This document shows, in pieces, positions 1 to 11,835 of a stretch of DNA of 64,000 nt (position 1 is its first letter; every line of letters starts with the position of its first letter). The stretch is from Stichopus chloronotus (Eukaryota > Echinodermata > Holothuroidea > Aspidochirotida > Stichopodidae). A program made the translations under genes and the position numbers. The stretch is taken from assembly GCA_021234535.1 (NCBI GenBank), contig CM037830.1, positions 2,640,170 to 2,704,169 of the forward strand, in the 5' to 3' direction. The notes beneath the pieces are model-generated. The model had not been told where the DNA came from, did not search any database, and was given only the letters and a program-made list of their open reading frames with translations.

Positions 1-3000
1 CGTTTCAACTGGTAGCGATAAAGTTTCATATGGAAGGAGGGTAACTGAATGAAAATGCACAAATGTCAGATTCTAGATGGCAGTCATTGTGGTAAATGCA
101 ATAGTAATACGAGGGGATTGCAGTCATCACGTGCAAATTCCCAAACCAGTAAGTTTTGGGAAAATAATATTAGTTTCACTTCCATTCATTTTGGAGTTGT
201 TGCTACCCAACTTTACTTCCCTTCAAAAGTTTATTTTGATGAATTGGTAGTTTTAAGTAAGTTTGACCTCTGATTGCAAGAAAGTGTCAACATAGGTAAC
301 TTCAATTTTTGTGGAGATTTTACCAGGTAAGTGAATACGCTTATTTCTCTGTGCGATCCTCTAGTGTATCTCTTCTCACCAGAGAGGAATTTTACGAGGA
401 GGGAGTCCATTCTGTCATGTTCATTTCTGTCATGTTCACGCCTTGTGACTTTAAAGTATCTCTATGGTGATGATATCCAGTGGTTTTTCCCCAATTATGC
501 TACAAACCAAACCATCAAGAAGTATTTTCCTGTCATTGTTTTTGAAATATTACATTGTCTGGTTTGTCCAATGTGATCTCTCACAAAGTTACAAGATGAG
601 AGGGTTTACTTGAGAAAACAGTTGACTATGGTTTACCTCTGTAGGTACAGCCCAATACCAAATGCCTCCAAAGTAAACTGTGGACAGTTTTGCTCATAGT
701 TTAGCCAGGTCTATTGGGGATATCATCAATAGAATGCTGAAATGATAATACGGATATGAAGACGACCATGTTGTCATGGTATAGTTGATATGTTAAGTAT
801 TACAATTGGTTTATGTGACTCATGAACTTCACATTTTAGTGTGACAATTAAAACACACCAGCTGTCTTTCCTCATAGGTTTTTGATTGTAGTGAGCCTAT
901 ATATGTAATGTATAGCGTGGGCCAAGTTTGTGGTCATATTACAATATGTCCCTGTTTCGTTCAGGTCTTCGTTCTACACGTAGCTAACAGTCAACAAACA
1001 GTTCACTAAACCACACTGTATGATTGATCCTATGGGCTAGTTACATACTCTCTACCTTGAGTAATTAGGGGTGACCCATGACTATTTTGAAGAATTCATA
1101 TTTGTATTCGCTTGATCTATAAATGCTCAAGATCCCAATTACCCTGTCCTTCACCCCTCTTTCCTCCTGCTCAATCTGTTCCCCAATCCATTTCTCAACC
1201 CCTCTCCTAAACCCATTCCAAGTCGCTTCCTAACCCACCCCTTCTCCCAAGAAGAGACTATTAGCAAATCATTGTGTTGATTTTCTATTTTATCGTTGAG
1301 TAGACTCAGTTGTGTATCTCTCTGTGATTATGAAGACACACTTTAATTGCTCTCAAACCATTCGTTAATAACAAACTGTGAAAACAAATGTTTGAACATA
1401 GATGTGACTGATTTACTTTGAGAAATGTTTTCATATCAGATTTAGGCTAGGCCAATATTGGAAAGTTCCAATTAATGCCAATTTGGGGTTTTATTGTATC
1501 ATTACCTTCATGAAAATTACTACTCAAAAATACCTGCTCGGGTGTATAGAGAAAAGTACAAGTGCCAAAAAGTGCAACAAAATGACCACACATTTTCTGC
1601 ATCACACCTCCTCCAGTTGATGGGAAATTAATTTCTAAGGAGTTTTGCTGAATGTTGTTTCTGGTTCCTTTTGATGTTTTTATGTCTCTGTGAATGATTT
1701 CTTTGATTTAGGTTAACAACGTTTCAACGGACTGGTACATCTAATCAGTCATACCTAATTCTTTTAATTCCTAAGTTAACTTGGAAGGAAATGAGACGAC
1801 TAATTTGCAAGTGATTTTGTAGTCTAAAGTTATCTTTGCAGTAAAAGCTGTATCAGGTTTGATGCATTGTGGGTAAATAGTTCCATTTCTGTGACACCAT
1901 AGTATGAGAGTGCAGCTATTGTGGAGTGACGTAAGCGGTTTTTTTTTCTTTCATATGTCATGTATCTTGTAATCAGTGAGACGTAGTCTGGAGAGACCTT
2001 GTCCCCGTACTGTTAATCTTTTGTTTCACATTGCTCTTTTGAGCTGTGAAGCTGTGACAAGAACAATTCAGCATGTATAAATTATATTTGTATTGTTAGT
2101 AGGACCCACTGAATGGAAGATGGTCCTTGATACTTCTATGATTATTTCAGTTTTGTAGAAATATCTTTAAAAGTACTCAAATGACTGAATGTTGCTCCAT
2201 CAGGTGCTTGTCACTTCATGGGTTAAAAACTACTTGACTTCACACATACATGAGACCAGTTCTGCGTCCAGCTGTGGTAGTATGTATTAATTTAATTTGG
2301 CTTGCAATACGTTGTCAGCTAAATGGTCACATGTCACCTTCACAAATTTAGTTGTTAAACTTACTATGTATGTATGATGATATATGATGATGGTATACAT
2401 AGCTGCTTGACTGTTATGATCACGCCCATCCACCGTCCTACGTGGTTGTTTCAACGGAGATTGAACCATGGAGGTATCTTCCTTTAATACCCCTTTAATG
2501 GTTGAACAAACTTTTTGAATCTGCACCTCTTCATAAAGGCTGGATGTTAAATGATCATTTCTTTATCATATAGTTGAGTGTTTGAAGTGATAAAGCGGTG
2601 TGATATTCATTCCGGTGATTTCGTCCTTATCGTCGTTGTTGATTTGTCCCCACTAGTCCCCCAAGTTCTTCAAGAGTCTCCGCATCCGCCCTCCTGCCGA
2701 GCAATACCTTCCTCTGGATGTAGTAGCAAACTGATGAAGGAAAGAGTTTGAGAGATTAATTACTTGTAAGGAGTATTTATATAAATCCATCCTAATAGTA
2801 GATAGACAGTGTTTTTCTGGTCTGGTAGAGCATTTTATCTTTCTTTCCTGTGTGTGGATCATGTTTTGCCTGCAGCTGTCAGGTAAAGTACTCTTGTTGA
2901 AAGCCAAAAAGATTGACATTTATCTTGGAAAATGTCTTGTTTCAAAGGTCAGCTTATCATTTTGTTTGGTTCATGCATGTTTATGCCTCAGGGTATTGTC

Positions 3001-5899
3001 ATTTTTTCAGTACATCTTTTGGAGAGATGCTTGGGTTCTTTTTTTTTTTTTTTTTTCTTGAAGCACACATTGTCATATGTGCAAGCCATTACAACATTTC
3101 ACTGAGTTGAAGGAAAAGCAGGTACTTGATTCTGTGGTTCCATGTCTTCAGTATGAGTTGTGCCAGAAACAAATCGCTGAAAAAGATTGTCATTTTAAGA
3201 TAGCTACATATTGAATGTAACAAAAGATGGAACTATTCTCAATTGAGCTATTATACTGCCCTTTATTTCTGGTAGATGATAGTTATAGCTGTTCATTAGA
3301 AGCAGGAAAACCCCCATTGATCTTTGTTAAATTTACCAGAGCAGAAACAGATTATTAATTTTGATTTGTCAGTAGTGACTTTGTCTATTCATGTGCCAAG
3401 TGATACCTGAAACAGGAACAAACACAACAAAATTTGCCCTTCTGCCCAACATTCTCTTGATCCATTCCTTTGATCTCAGAAGACTTCAAAAAATAAGGTC
3501 ACAGTAATATTAAAACAACAAAGAAGTAATAACAAGTTGATTTGATTATAATGAGTGGATGCTGTGAGTTTAATTATATCTATGCAAGTGGTTTGTAAAT
3601 GAGGTAAATTCATACTTGACTGAAATGATCCAAATATCTTTCTCTCATTCTCTTTGACCCTTTTACTTGAACTCAAGGTTGCATACATCTTTCAGATTCC
3701 TTAGTTGACACATGTAGCCGTAATCTTTCTCTGATTCGGACAAGGTTACATTCTATCTTTAGTACATCCCACACTCAGGCAGAGAATGTATGTCCAAATA
3801 GCTCAATATTATACAATGTTTACAATAGTTCTGTCACGTTCATATCTTGATCAGAAAGTGAATCGATACTTTTCTTCGACTACTGTGTTCTGGAAAAGTG
3901 GCCAAAACAATTGCAGTTTCATTGTCGTGGTAAGGTTACCGTAGAACAGTGGTATTTCAGTCATACACAAGGCTGTAAAATTGATCTGTAGTCATGCCTC
4001 GTGTCAAGGAACCTATTCATCATCTTGCCCATTGTTTCACTTGTGGCCTTAAAAACTGCACGACAAAATCTAGCACCTTTGTGAAAATGAGCTTAATTCT
4101 TGTGAAAAATGGTACTGGTAAGTATTTCTAGTGGTTCAAGGTGACAAGAAAAATGATAACGTGTTACAAAACAATTTTAGTCATGTAAAGGTTATTTTTA
4201 TACTTCTTTGAAGTTTCTGCCCATTAAAGATTGAAAGTGTAATATAAATTGTACATTTATCAGTGAAAGTCAGTGAATTCGGTGGAACATGTCATAGCCA
4301 CTAGGCCTTACAAAAAAAAAAAAAACCCGGTTTAAGCTCCATTTTGCTTACAAGAATATTCATATCCGTTCCCATTGGTCTTTTTGATTTCAAGTGGCAG
4401 TGATTGACTGCTATGAGTTCTTAAGGAGTCTGAATTTTGTAGGGCCAACAAAAATGTTGATACAATTTTCATATTCAAACATATGAAAGACCAGTGCATA
4501 GTTCTCTCTCAGGATTTGTGAAAGGCGATCTTTCCCCCTACTTTCTCTACCTCGACACACAAATGAAGAACAAGGATAGATGAACAGGCGATTGATAGTA
4601 CAAGCCATGTTCCAGCTTCAAGTTTCTCATGGCATATTTTGTGTGGTTTAGATTCAATTCTTCTACGATGTAAGTCTGGCGAAATATGAATCATTAACTT
4701 GGATCCAGTTGTGATCTGTATGCTATTCCAAATCCATAACAGTTTCAACATTTATGAAAATGTGAAGCCAAGAGTACTTTTTGAGCTTCTGCCTTCAAAT
4801 CAAACGACTCAGAAAAAAGGAGCGTAAAAGTTTTAGTTCATTTACTTATTGTTGTCATGAAGAAATTCTTGTCCCATTTCATAAAGAGTAGATTAGCATA
4901 GATAACCATTTTTTTGTTGTTGGTTTTTTGTGTTCGTTAAGAGTAAAAAGAAAGAAAAAGACTGAATTTATCTTTCTGTAATATCTTCCCTTCTAAAAAA
5001 GGGAAAATGAATTTACTAACAACAAGGTTGGATTTCTATTGAGAGTAGTATGATGTAGCTAAGTTATAGGAGCCTATTTTTAGTAAATTTCCTGTTCTCA
5101 ACTCTGGGTACCTTTAAGCTCTTGTAAAGCCTGTTAACTGGCTTCTTCTTAGTCATTTGCATGTTTTTATTTATAACAGTGGTTGAGTGGTTTATGGTAC
5201 CGCAGTTTCTGGATTGCTTGTTTACCACAACTTTCTCATAATCACATTGGAAGTCATTAAATCACCTCGCTTCAGCTAGCGTGCGGTTTCAGTGTTGATA
5301 ATGTTTAATACTATTCTGGTCTATATGAGAGTGATGCAGTTTTCAAATGGTTGATTGAATTTTGTTCACTGGTTAGAGCTTTGATGTCTGTCAAACTTGA
5401 AGAGAAGTAATTGTTTTTTTTTTATGGCATCTTCTTTCTCCTGGACTGACTTCCATGACGTCATGGCTGAAGCATGGCAATTTTGTTTTCGATAGGGGAG
5501 GAAGGGATGTATTTATACATATTCCTGAGACTTAAGTAGGTCAACTATAATACTGATGCTAAGTTGGAAATAAATTCACCTGAGATTTCTTTGAACTTCA
5601 GAGTGAACCAAAGAATGATCAAAAGAACAAAGAAACCTTCAGCTTGCTTTATTTGGTTAAAGCCTCAGTTCAAATGTGGTTGGTATGTGTACTGTTGATG
5701 CAGTTTTAGTTGGATGTGTGCATGAAATTCATGGCCATGGCAGTACCATGTTGAAACTTCAAAGTTAGGAGGATATAAGGGTTGGTGGGGGAGGCTCATA
5801 GAGGGCTAGAAATGACTTTCACGTTACATTTCTTAATACAGTGGGCAGTTGCGGGTGTTGTGAGTATTGCCATCGTGAATTGTGTTTCTTTGCTTGAAA

Positions 5900-6175
5900 T
5901 TGCTGGTGTTGTTTGGCACACAGTTTGTGCCTGATCAATCTATTAGAATGGTGTTGTATGGTGTTGTATGTAATGTCAACCTGTGTGGGCTATTCAGTCT
6001 GGTGTAATCTCTGGTGTTATTTGACATTAATTTGTATCTGGGCTACTCATTATATTGGTATTCACTGGTGTCACTTGGCATAGATTTGTATCTAAGTGCT
6101 TCAGGGTGGTGTTGTCTTTTGACATTTTTCCTTCTAGTATATCGCCATATGGCTGGTGTTGTTTGACATTAATAT
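5900..6175. repeat. Old diverged tandem repeat (TGGTGTT...TTTGACATTAATTTGT)
   Basis: Phrases of the form CTGGTGTTNTTTGACATTAATTTGT recur about every 40-60 bp (near 5,903, 6,011, 6,067, 6,109 and 6,152). Intervening sequence is only loosely conserved, so this reads as a decayed minisatellite. No coding function is seen. Confidence 0.4.
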
Positions 6176-8639
6176 TTGTGTAACTCATGTTTGTTGTCGG
6201 TGGTGTAAATATTTCTCATTTCTTGGTTCACCTGTATGGTTGATTTGGCACCGTACTTCCTCTCCTGGCCTCATATTGGTACCATACTGTATGTGTCATG
6301 GTGCTCTTTTGTTAGTCTTCTGTCTGCCAGTGTGGCATAATGTTGCCTCTGGTTTTTCCTTTAGCCAGGTGTTACTGCCACATTGCTATGAAAGTAACGA
6401 TCTTTTGATACTTAAAAACTAGCTCTGATCTAGTACCGTGACCCATTCTTGTTGGTGCTGTGTTTAGTGTTGTATAATATAATGCAGACATACAGTACTC
6501 CCGGTCTCAATGACTCATGTGATCTCATACCTCACTTAAATATTTTTTTAACTCCCTCTTGTTTTTAAAGTTTTATTGCCCATCCTATAAAGTTATTATT
6601 TCCCTAGGAAAGGAAATAATTCCCATCATTCCTCTGCCCTCTTATACAGTAGGAGGACATACTTGTGGCCATGATAATTCACTCTGCACATAACAAAGAT
6701 ACACAACAGAACAGCTGCATTGCTTCTTCTTCTTTTTACATTTATTTATCATTAGGATTCACTTTAATGTCGGTGATCTATCCTTTTGTTATTTACAACC
6801 AGTGTTCTGTACGTCTAATGGGTAGACCCTATAAGCTTCTGAGTTTATTAAGAGCTGTGGTCAAAGTCAGCACAATGTAAACATTCATCAGAACTTGACT
6901 ACTGCAGTGGATCTGAAGGGTAATAAATTAAGTCATGGTCACCCTGTTTGTGTCTTTGGTATTTCAGGGTCTTACTCTGAAAGCATTTGTAGATTATTTC
7001 AAATTAGTAAATTTTTTATGAGAATCTATGCACTGGGGATTTTTCAGTTTCATCATGAAGACATCAGTCTCTTCTTTTGTATTTAGCCTTAAATTGGTGA
7101 AAAGCAATGTTCAGTTGTTATCCATACCAGCCTCCATTTACAGTAGTGTGTGATAAGAAAGTTGATATGACAGTAAGGGGGGTTGTGTGTGTGTGTGGGG
7201 GGGGAGTCGCTGGATGTTTGGGTTGGTGATGGGAAAGGAGGAGGGAAAGGCAGTTCAAGTGCATATTTAACTCTGCTGTTTTAGACTGTGTACAACTTGT
7301 ATGAATGTTGTGATCAGCATTATCCTGTGGCAGATAAGTTGTTGAGTTACAGTTCAGGGACAGGGAAGACTGTATGTGCAGTAGCAACTTGATCAAAGAT
7401 CAGGAAGAATGTTTGATATGAGACATGCAGAAATGCTGTTCCGCAAGGAAATGCTTGTAAAATAGAGGAGCAGCTTGTTTCATCGTCTTAACACTATGCT
7501 TAGGCTGTAATACTAGTGGGACATTACACAGACTGAAGGCAGACCATGAAGTTCTACAATAGGATGCAACTTTACAACCCATCACTTTTAATTGGAAGTG
7601 AGGCTTTATCCTGCCATACATTTGAAAATATTATACATTAAACTTGATTTGTAGCCTGAGACAACAAAACTCTCCCCTCCCCCCTCCATTTGTTTTTTTT
7701 TCTTAATGACAAAAACATCCATTCTTAAGATGTATCTTCCCCTCCTGTCTAAGCAACCTTTCATGTGCTTCAGTTGTGATTGTTGAGATTAATGCTCCTA
7801 TCTCATGACATTCCTCAAGAGGCAAGGTCAGTTTGGGATTTCAAATTGAGATATGTCTGATATGAAAGTTGTTTTGATATTTGTTTGCTGAGGTTATCGA
7901 AGGTTTTATAACTGTTGCTTCCTGGTAATGATATCTCCTGTTTACATGCTTCTAGTGTCACTGATGTATCCTGTGGAGGAAGTAACTAATTCCAATGTAG
8001 TTTGTAAAGTGCAAACCAGGGTTTGAGGGCTCTGTGATTGCCCTTCTATCATCAAGCAAAGAGTTGGTCATTTAGGTTTCCTTCATTAGTAGTTTAAATC
8101 TTAAGTCCCTCTGGAAATGTTTGACAATTACAGGGATTGTGCTACTTCAGAAGCAATCAAACCCTTAATTTACACCACTGACAAATTTGATGGGAAAACC
8201 TTTTGCATAATTCTGATAATATCATAAAGCTGTCTGTTGTGACTTAGTAAAATGAATTAATTGCCCGCTTTTGTGTATGCAAGTTGTCAGTAAGACTTTG
8301 GAACTCTCATAGCGTTTCACATCCTGTAAGAATGTATTCATCTAGTGTCACAATATGTAAGCATTATGATGAGGTACAATGCTAGTAATGTTAGCAAAAA
8401 TGAAACCCTGGTCTCTGTATGTACTATGAAGAACTTATAACATTCTCTGTATAGGTAACAAAAATTAAATTTAGAAACATGCCAAGTTATGGCTATTAAT
8501 ATTTTCCCCTCAATTTTTCAATCCCATTGTATTCACTGCAGCTGAATTATTGCACAGGATTGATGTCTGCTAAATGACTTTGATATCAATTATTAGTGCA
8601 AGTTAATAGTTTGAAACTCAGATCACCCACAAGGGAAGT

Positions 8640-9085
8640 TTGAAATGAATGGCTTATCTATAGCAGTATAAAATAGGTGGACAGTATATATAAAATAGGT
8701 GGACAGAACAAATGTTCATGTAGCAGGTTAAAATCAGTAATCTGTCTATCGGTCAACAATCAGTAATATGTGGACAGAATGAATATTTATCTAGCAGTCA
8801 ACAATCAGCAATATGTGGACAGAATGAATATTTATCTAGCAGTCAACAATCAGTAATATGTGCACAGAATGAATATTAATCTAGGAATCAGCAATATGTG
8901 GACAGAATGAATATTTATCTAGCAGTCAACAATCAGTAATATGTGGACAGAATGAATATTTATCTAGCAGTCAACAATCAGTAATGTGTGGACAGAATGA
9001 ATATTTATCTAGCAGTCAACAATCAGCAATATGTGGACAGAATGAATATTTATGTAGCAGTCAACAATAAGTAATATGTGGAGAG
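8640..9085. repeat. 45-bp minisatellite, about 9-10 copies
   Basis: The phrase ATGTGGACAGAATGAATATT returns at a 45-bp spacing, for example with TGGACAGAAT at 8,771 and 8,816. It alternates with CAGTCAACAATCAG(C/T)AAT. Inner copies are nearly identical. The outer copies near 8,640-8,730 and 9,060-9,085 are diverged or truncated. It lies in presumed intron/upstream sequence, with stop codons in the repeat frames. Confidence 0.9.
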
Positions 9086-9704
9086 AATGTGCAGTTTTAA
9101 ATCACTGTTGGACAGAATTGAGTGTTTGTCTATCAGTGTACATTCATAATGGGACCACAAGATCGATACAGATGTAGAACTAGACAGCTTAATTGCTCGC
9201 AATGATTTTCAGACTAATGTTGATCTGAACTTAACTGTTATCAATTTCATTGAAATTCCTGGTAGAAGAGATCGATTGACATCAATGGGCGAATTAAGTC
9301 ATTTGAAACAATGTTTCATCTGTTGAGATCCTTTTACTGTCGGTCACATAGACATAGAGCGAATGTCAGGCTAGTTTCGTTTGGTATATGTAGGCATTAT
9401 ACTAATCCTCAGGAGGGGAGGTGATGAAGTTTCACAGCATCAGGTGGTGACAGATATAAGTGGTCCTCCCTGAAGTGTTTGTATTAATGATGGTGACATT
9501 GTCAAATACATTAGTGAAGATAATAGGAGTTAGAGGCCTTAAAACAAGGAAGCTTTATTACTGAATCAGTATATAAGGGAAGTTTGTACAACTTCTGAGT
9601 CAATAATTTCTTTTAGGATTATACTGAATGATGAAAGAAGTCTTCACTGAATGTCTTTAATTCAGTATTGCAATATAGTTTGATGAAAAAGATAGCTGCC
9701 CTTT

Positions 9705-9955
9705 GAGTACCTCTAGCTTACTGACCTAATGTCTCGAGTACCTCTAGCTTATTGACTACTGATCCAATGTCTTGAATACCTCTACCTTACTGATCTGATG
9801 ACTCCAGTACCTCTAGCTTACTGACTACTTATCTAATGACTTGAGTACCTCTAGCTTACTGACTACTGACCTAATGACTCGAGTACCTCTGCCTCACTGA
9901 TCTAATGCCTCGAGTACCTCTAGCTTTCTGACTACTGATCTAATCCCTTGTACAC
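9705..9955. repeat. Minisatellite of mixed 31- and 38-bp units
   Basis: The core GAGTACCTCTAGCTTACTGA recurs with starts near 9,705, 9,736, 9,774, 9,805, 9,843, 9,881 and 9,912. Spacings are 31, 38, 31, 38, 38 and 31 bp. The two unit lengths differ by a 7-bp ACTACTG-like block present or absent between the core and CTAATG. No coding potential is apparent. Confidence 0.85.
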
Positions 9956-11652
9956 CTTTTGTTTGTGGACTTACGGTCTAATGGTCTTAAATTGTGAAGG
10001 ATACTGATAATGCTGTCAGATGACATTTTGTTTATTCAAGCTTGTTTATCCCCACTGGTAACATAATCTCTCTGTCGTGAACCGATTGAATCTAAAGAGG
10101 TCTGTGAGTTGTTCCTCTGGTGGTGGAATCCCGCCCATATAGTTGACAAATGTTTCTCATAGTATGCACTCTCCGTCTTCTGTGTATGTTTTATCCTATT
10201 AGTCATCACTTGATTAAAAGTTATCAGAAGATGAACGATCTGGTCGATAAAGTTTTATCGTTTTCCGTCGAAGGGCTAAATTGAATGTTAGTCATGTTTA
10301 AGTAAAGTTGTGACAGAATACCACTATCGTAATGGCGCTAAGAAAAATTATCTGCCATCAGGACCAGTGCAGAAGATTTTAAAAAATTACTAAGGCCTGT
10401 TGCAAGTTACCTGAAAGAAAGAAAATCTTGCCTTGAGTTACTGGAGTGATTCATTGAGTGCCTCTATTTACTGCACAGTCCAACATACATTGCTATATTT
10501 TTCATCACAGACAAAATGACTTCATACCAGAGATATTTTGATTTTAGGTGAAAATGGAAATGCTTTAAACTTGAAAGGTGAATGGTAGACATTTATCCTG
10601 TGACCATTCGCAAAAGGTGTTGAACCAAAATCTGATCAAGCCTACAGTCTTCAGAGCAAGTTGGACGATACAGTAAGCTCTCAACTTTTAAGTTGTAAGG
10701 AGGGATTACCTGTAGCTTTGAATGTTTGGTAGCAATGAGCTGGCTTTTTGGCCTTTTGAGGTCACCAGATGTCAAACTGTGAAAAGTTTGTTAGATAACA
10801 CACAATCTCAAGAATGTAAATTTCAACTGGTCTCATATATGTTGATCAACTGTGTGATGAGTGCAAGAATTGTAATGTTTTTGGTTGAAGTTTCTTGATG
10901 TCCAAGTCAAGTGACATCAAACTCTGGCAAATTTGTAAACACAGTAGATCTAAAAAAGGAAGCTGGAGATGTATGTTATATTTAATAGTGCATGCTAGAA
11001 GGTTGTCAGAAACTTGCTGGAAATCATGAATATGTGATTACCTTTAAAGTCTTGTGACATAGTATTTTGCTGAGAAAAAAAAAAAAAAAACACTTATTCT
11101 TGCTTTTGTTGGACGTTACTTCATAAAGGGAGCTTGAGCAGACCCCATATTTGTTATGTGTGTTGTCAATGTACTGCTTATCATGGCCCAACTCCTAGTG
11201 CTTATATATATAAATCACTCTGAGCAGCTCAGCTATATGGTAGGTTTAATACTTCACTGCACCACAATGCCTTTTTGCCTTCTGGGTTATGTTTTTGTAT
11301 CACTTTGTGGCTACCGTCTATCAGGTAGCTAAATTACACCAACAGGTAATGTCTCCTTCATGTCAACAGTGTCAGCAGTCCTGTAAGATTTATAACATGA
11401 ATCTAATCAGCTTATCTTAAACTGATTGCTAGGAACTCTGTAAATTGCATTTTATCATTCTTGAATAATCCAGGTAAGTGATAAATGGAGCTGATAAGTT
11501 GGATCTATCTATTGAATGTCAACAAGGGCAGGTGTTTCATCACTTCCTCACCAACAATTGGTAATTCATTACTTCTCATCATCCCAAAGTGTAAAGTGTT
11601 GTACCTTATGTTAGGTGATTGCATGCTTGTTTTACAAACCTTCTCTTTTCAG

Positions 11653-11835
11653 GGAATTCTTGGATAGCTTCTCCTGCTCCCTGTCTCTTAAATTGGACCC
11701 TTCCTCTCCACCAAGCCGTGCTGCGTTGTGACTCGGCTACAATATGTAGACTTATTGAAGAAAAGACTGACCCGAATTTATGTGACAAAGATGGCTCCAC
11801 ACCTCTATATGTTGCTGCTTTAGTTGGCAGTGAAG
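11653..11835 (+). CDS. CTTNBP2: Exon 1 seen: linker and first ankyrin repeats
   Basis: The acceptor is TTCTCTTTTCAG and the donor GAAG/GTAGGT. Its first two bases finish a codon started in an unseen upstream exon. It encodes a Pro/Ala-containing lead-in (SPAPCLLN), then LPLHQAVLRCDSATICRLIEE and the consensus ankyrin opening DGSTPLYVAALVG. This corresponds to the start of the ankyrin block in vertebrate CTTNBP2. Confidence 0.85.

Larger units (their letters stand above)
1..11652. other. Non-coding stretch, probably upstream intron/5' flank
   Basis: No exon could be supported in this 11.65 kb. Open frames are short, unlike known proteins and rich in low-complexity residues. The first exon recognised downstream (11,653) begins inside a codon, so at least one earlier coding exon exists, and it is either outside the window or unrecognised here. 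The stretch contains poly-T runs, a diverged TGGTGTT-type repeat near 5.9-6.2 kb, a G-rich GT tract near 7.18-7.21 kb and two minisatellites listed separately. A strong donor-like CAG/GTAAGTG lies near 325 but I found no convincing exon in front of it. Confidence 0.6.

Noticed and set aside
1..40. Open frame VSTGSDKVSYGRR ending at a GTAACT donor, as a 3' exon end
   Set aside because: It ends in phase 0, while the first supported exon (11,653) needs one leftover base, and no homology supports it.
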